This document shows positions 63,307-64,000 of a DNA stretch of 64,000 nt, piece after piece. Position numbers and translations under genes: made by a program. The stretch is from Telmatospirillum sp. (GTDB lineage Bacteria; Pseudomonadota; Alphaproteobacteria; Rhodospirillales; Magnetospirillaceae). The notes below the pieces were generated by a model that was given only the letters and a program-made list of their open reading frames with translations, had not been told where the DNA came from and searched no databases. The stretch's first letter is position 1; each line of letters begins with the position of its first letter. The DNA lies in assembly GCA_009712185.1 (NCBI GenBank), contig WASQ01000151.1:1-64000 (forward strand), given 5' to 3'.

Positions 63307-64000
63307 TCAGCGGTTGATCGATTGCATGCCTTGCGGATGATATCGGTCGCCCGCGGTGGTGCCGGGTAGGAAGGCGGCGTCAAGACGACGCCGTTCCTCT
63401 TCCGTCAGGGTGATGTCAAGGGCCCGGAGGTTTTCCTCCAGGCGGGGGATGTGCCGGGTGCCCGGAATGGGAATGATGTCGTCCCCTTGCGCCAGGACCC
63501 AGGCCAGGGCCACTTGCGCCGGGGTGGCGCCTTTGGTCCGCGCCAGATCGGTCAGCCGGTCGGTCAGCCGGAGATTGGCGTCGAAATTCTCTGCGGAAAA
63601 CCGCGGATGGTTGCGGCGCCAGTCATCTGCGGGGATGTCGGCGGCCCGACGGAACTGCCCGGTCAGGAAGCCGCGTCCGAGCGGACTGTAGGCGACGAAG
63701 CGGATGCCCAGCGCGCGGCAGGTGGGAAGGATGTCCGCTTCGACGTCACGGGTCCAGAGGGAATATTCGGTCTGCAGGGCCGCGATGGGATGGATCGCGG
63801 CGGCGCGCCTTATCGTCGGCGCCGCCGCCTCGGACAGGCCGAGATGGCGGACCTTGCCCTCGCGCACCAGATCGGCCATGGCGCCGACCGTCTCCTCGAT
63901 CGGAACGGCGGGGTCGACGCGGTGCTGGTAATAGAGGTCGATGACGTCGCGTCCCAGGCGGCGCAGGCTGGCCTCGCAGGCCTTGCGCACATAGTCCGGC
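63307..64000 (-). CDS. Aldo/keto reductase, 5' end beyond the window
   Basis: C-terminal 231 or so residues of an NADPH-dependent aldo/keto reductase. Visible segments: the substrate-loop [63 protein letters not shown], and the cofactor-binding [18 protein letters not shown]. The frame continues through the window edge, so the catalytic Asp/Tyr/Lys region is not visible. It is co-directional with and just upstream of the MFS gene. Confidence 0.9.
   Translation of the reverse strand, partial: PDYVRKACEASLRRLGRDVIDLYYQHRVDPAVPIEETVGAMADLVREGKVRHLGLSEAAAPTIRRAAAIHPIAALQTEYSLWTRDVEADILPTCRALGIRFVAYSPLGRGFLTGQFRRAADIPADDWRRNHPRFSAENFDANLRLTDRLTDLARTKGATPAQVALAWVLAQGDDIIPIPGTRHIPRLEENLRALDITLTEEERRRLDAAFLPGTTAGDRYHPQGMQSINR

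Overview
The window is GC-rich, gene-dense bacterial chromosome. The block rpoZ - bifunctional rsh - pdxJ - acpS, the NasT/NasS nitrate regulators, and the hup/hyb/hyp cluster with HupTUV-HupR all point to an alphaproteobacterium, probably Rhodospirillales-like. I see no tRNA, rRNA, CRISPR array, insertion sequence or phage genes. The placement is an inference from gene content and order.

Layout. (1) 1-12.6 kb is housekeeping: dapA, smpB, then a minus-strand insertion (PAS-GGDEF-EAL protein, bacteriohemerythrin, family-5 uracil-DNA glycosylase, NYN protein), then folK, rpoZ, rsh, pdxJ, acpS and a DapA-family paralogue. (2) 13.0-14.2 kb holds a MetX-family alpha/beta hydrolase. (3) 14.4-24.6 kb is an assimilatory nitrate locus: nasT, nasS, then nirB-nirD-nasA-narK-PP2C/kinase. 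The nirB leader carries a sigma-54-type promoter, three consecutive hairpins with AANGGC hexaloops, and an intrinsic terminator that competes with the third hairpin. This is an ANTAR antitermination element, the expected target of NasT. (4) 24.8-29.7 kb holds pabB-pabC, a small hydrolase, a beta-lactamase-like serine hydrolase and two small membrane proteins.

(5) 30.0-50.9 kb is a continuous hydrogenase island, all on the plus strand. It opens with a Tat-exported [FeFe]-hydrogenase followed by HybA-like and HybB/NrfD-like subunits, an unusual pairing of an [FeFe] catalytic subunit with a [NiFe] type-2 quinone module. Next come the H2-sensing [NiFe] pair hupU-hupV, a complete hybO-hybA-hybB-hybC enzyme, its protease hybD, the maturation genes hupF-hupK-hypA-hypB-hypC-hypD-hypE, and the two-component pair hupR-hupT. 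Ahead of hybO lies a 570-bp control region with a sigma-54 -24/-12 element and one TTG-N5-CAA site of the type bound by HupR. Neither hydEFG ([FeFe] maturation) nor hypF is in the window.

(6) 51-54.8 kb is metal handling: a short leader ORF with an acidic/proline run and several hairpins precedes an NRAMP-family transporter whose motifs (DAGA, APW) resemble the magnesium-transporting branch, followed by fetA-fetB iron export. (7) 55-57.8 kb has a lipoprotein and a LacI regulator-ribokinase pair. (8) 57.8-61.9 kb is a cobalamin riboswitch controlling a TonB-dependent receptor and a PepSY membrane protein. (9) The right edge has an MFS exporter and a truncated aldo/keto reductase on the minus strand.

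The most unusual items are the [FeFe]-HybAB module, the triple-hairpin ANTAR leader, the divergent HupV active-site C-terminus, the leader ORF of the NRAMP gene, and the B12-riboswitch/TonB receptor/PepSY operon.
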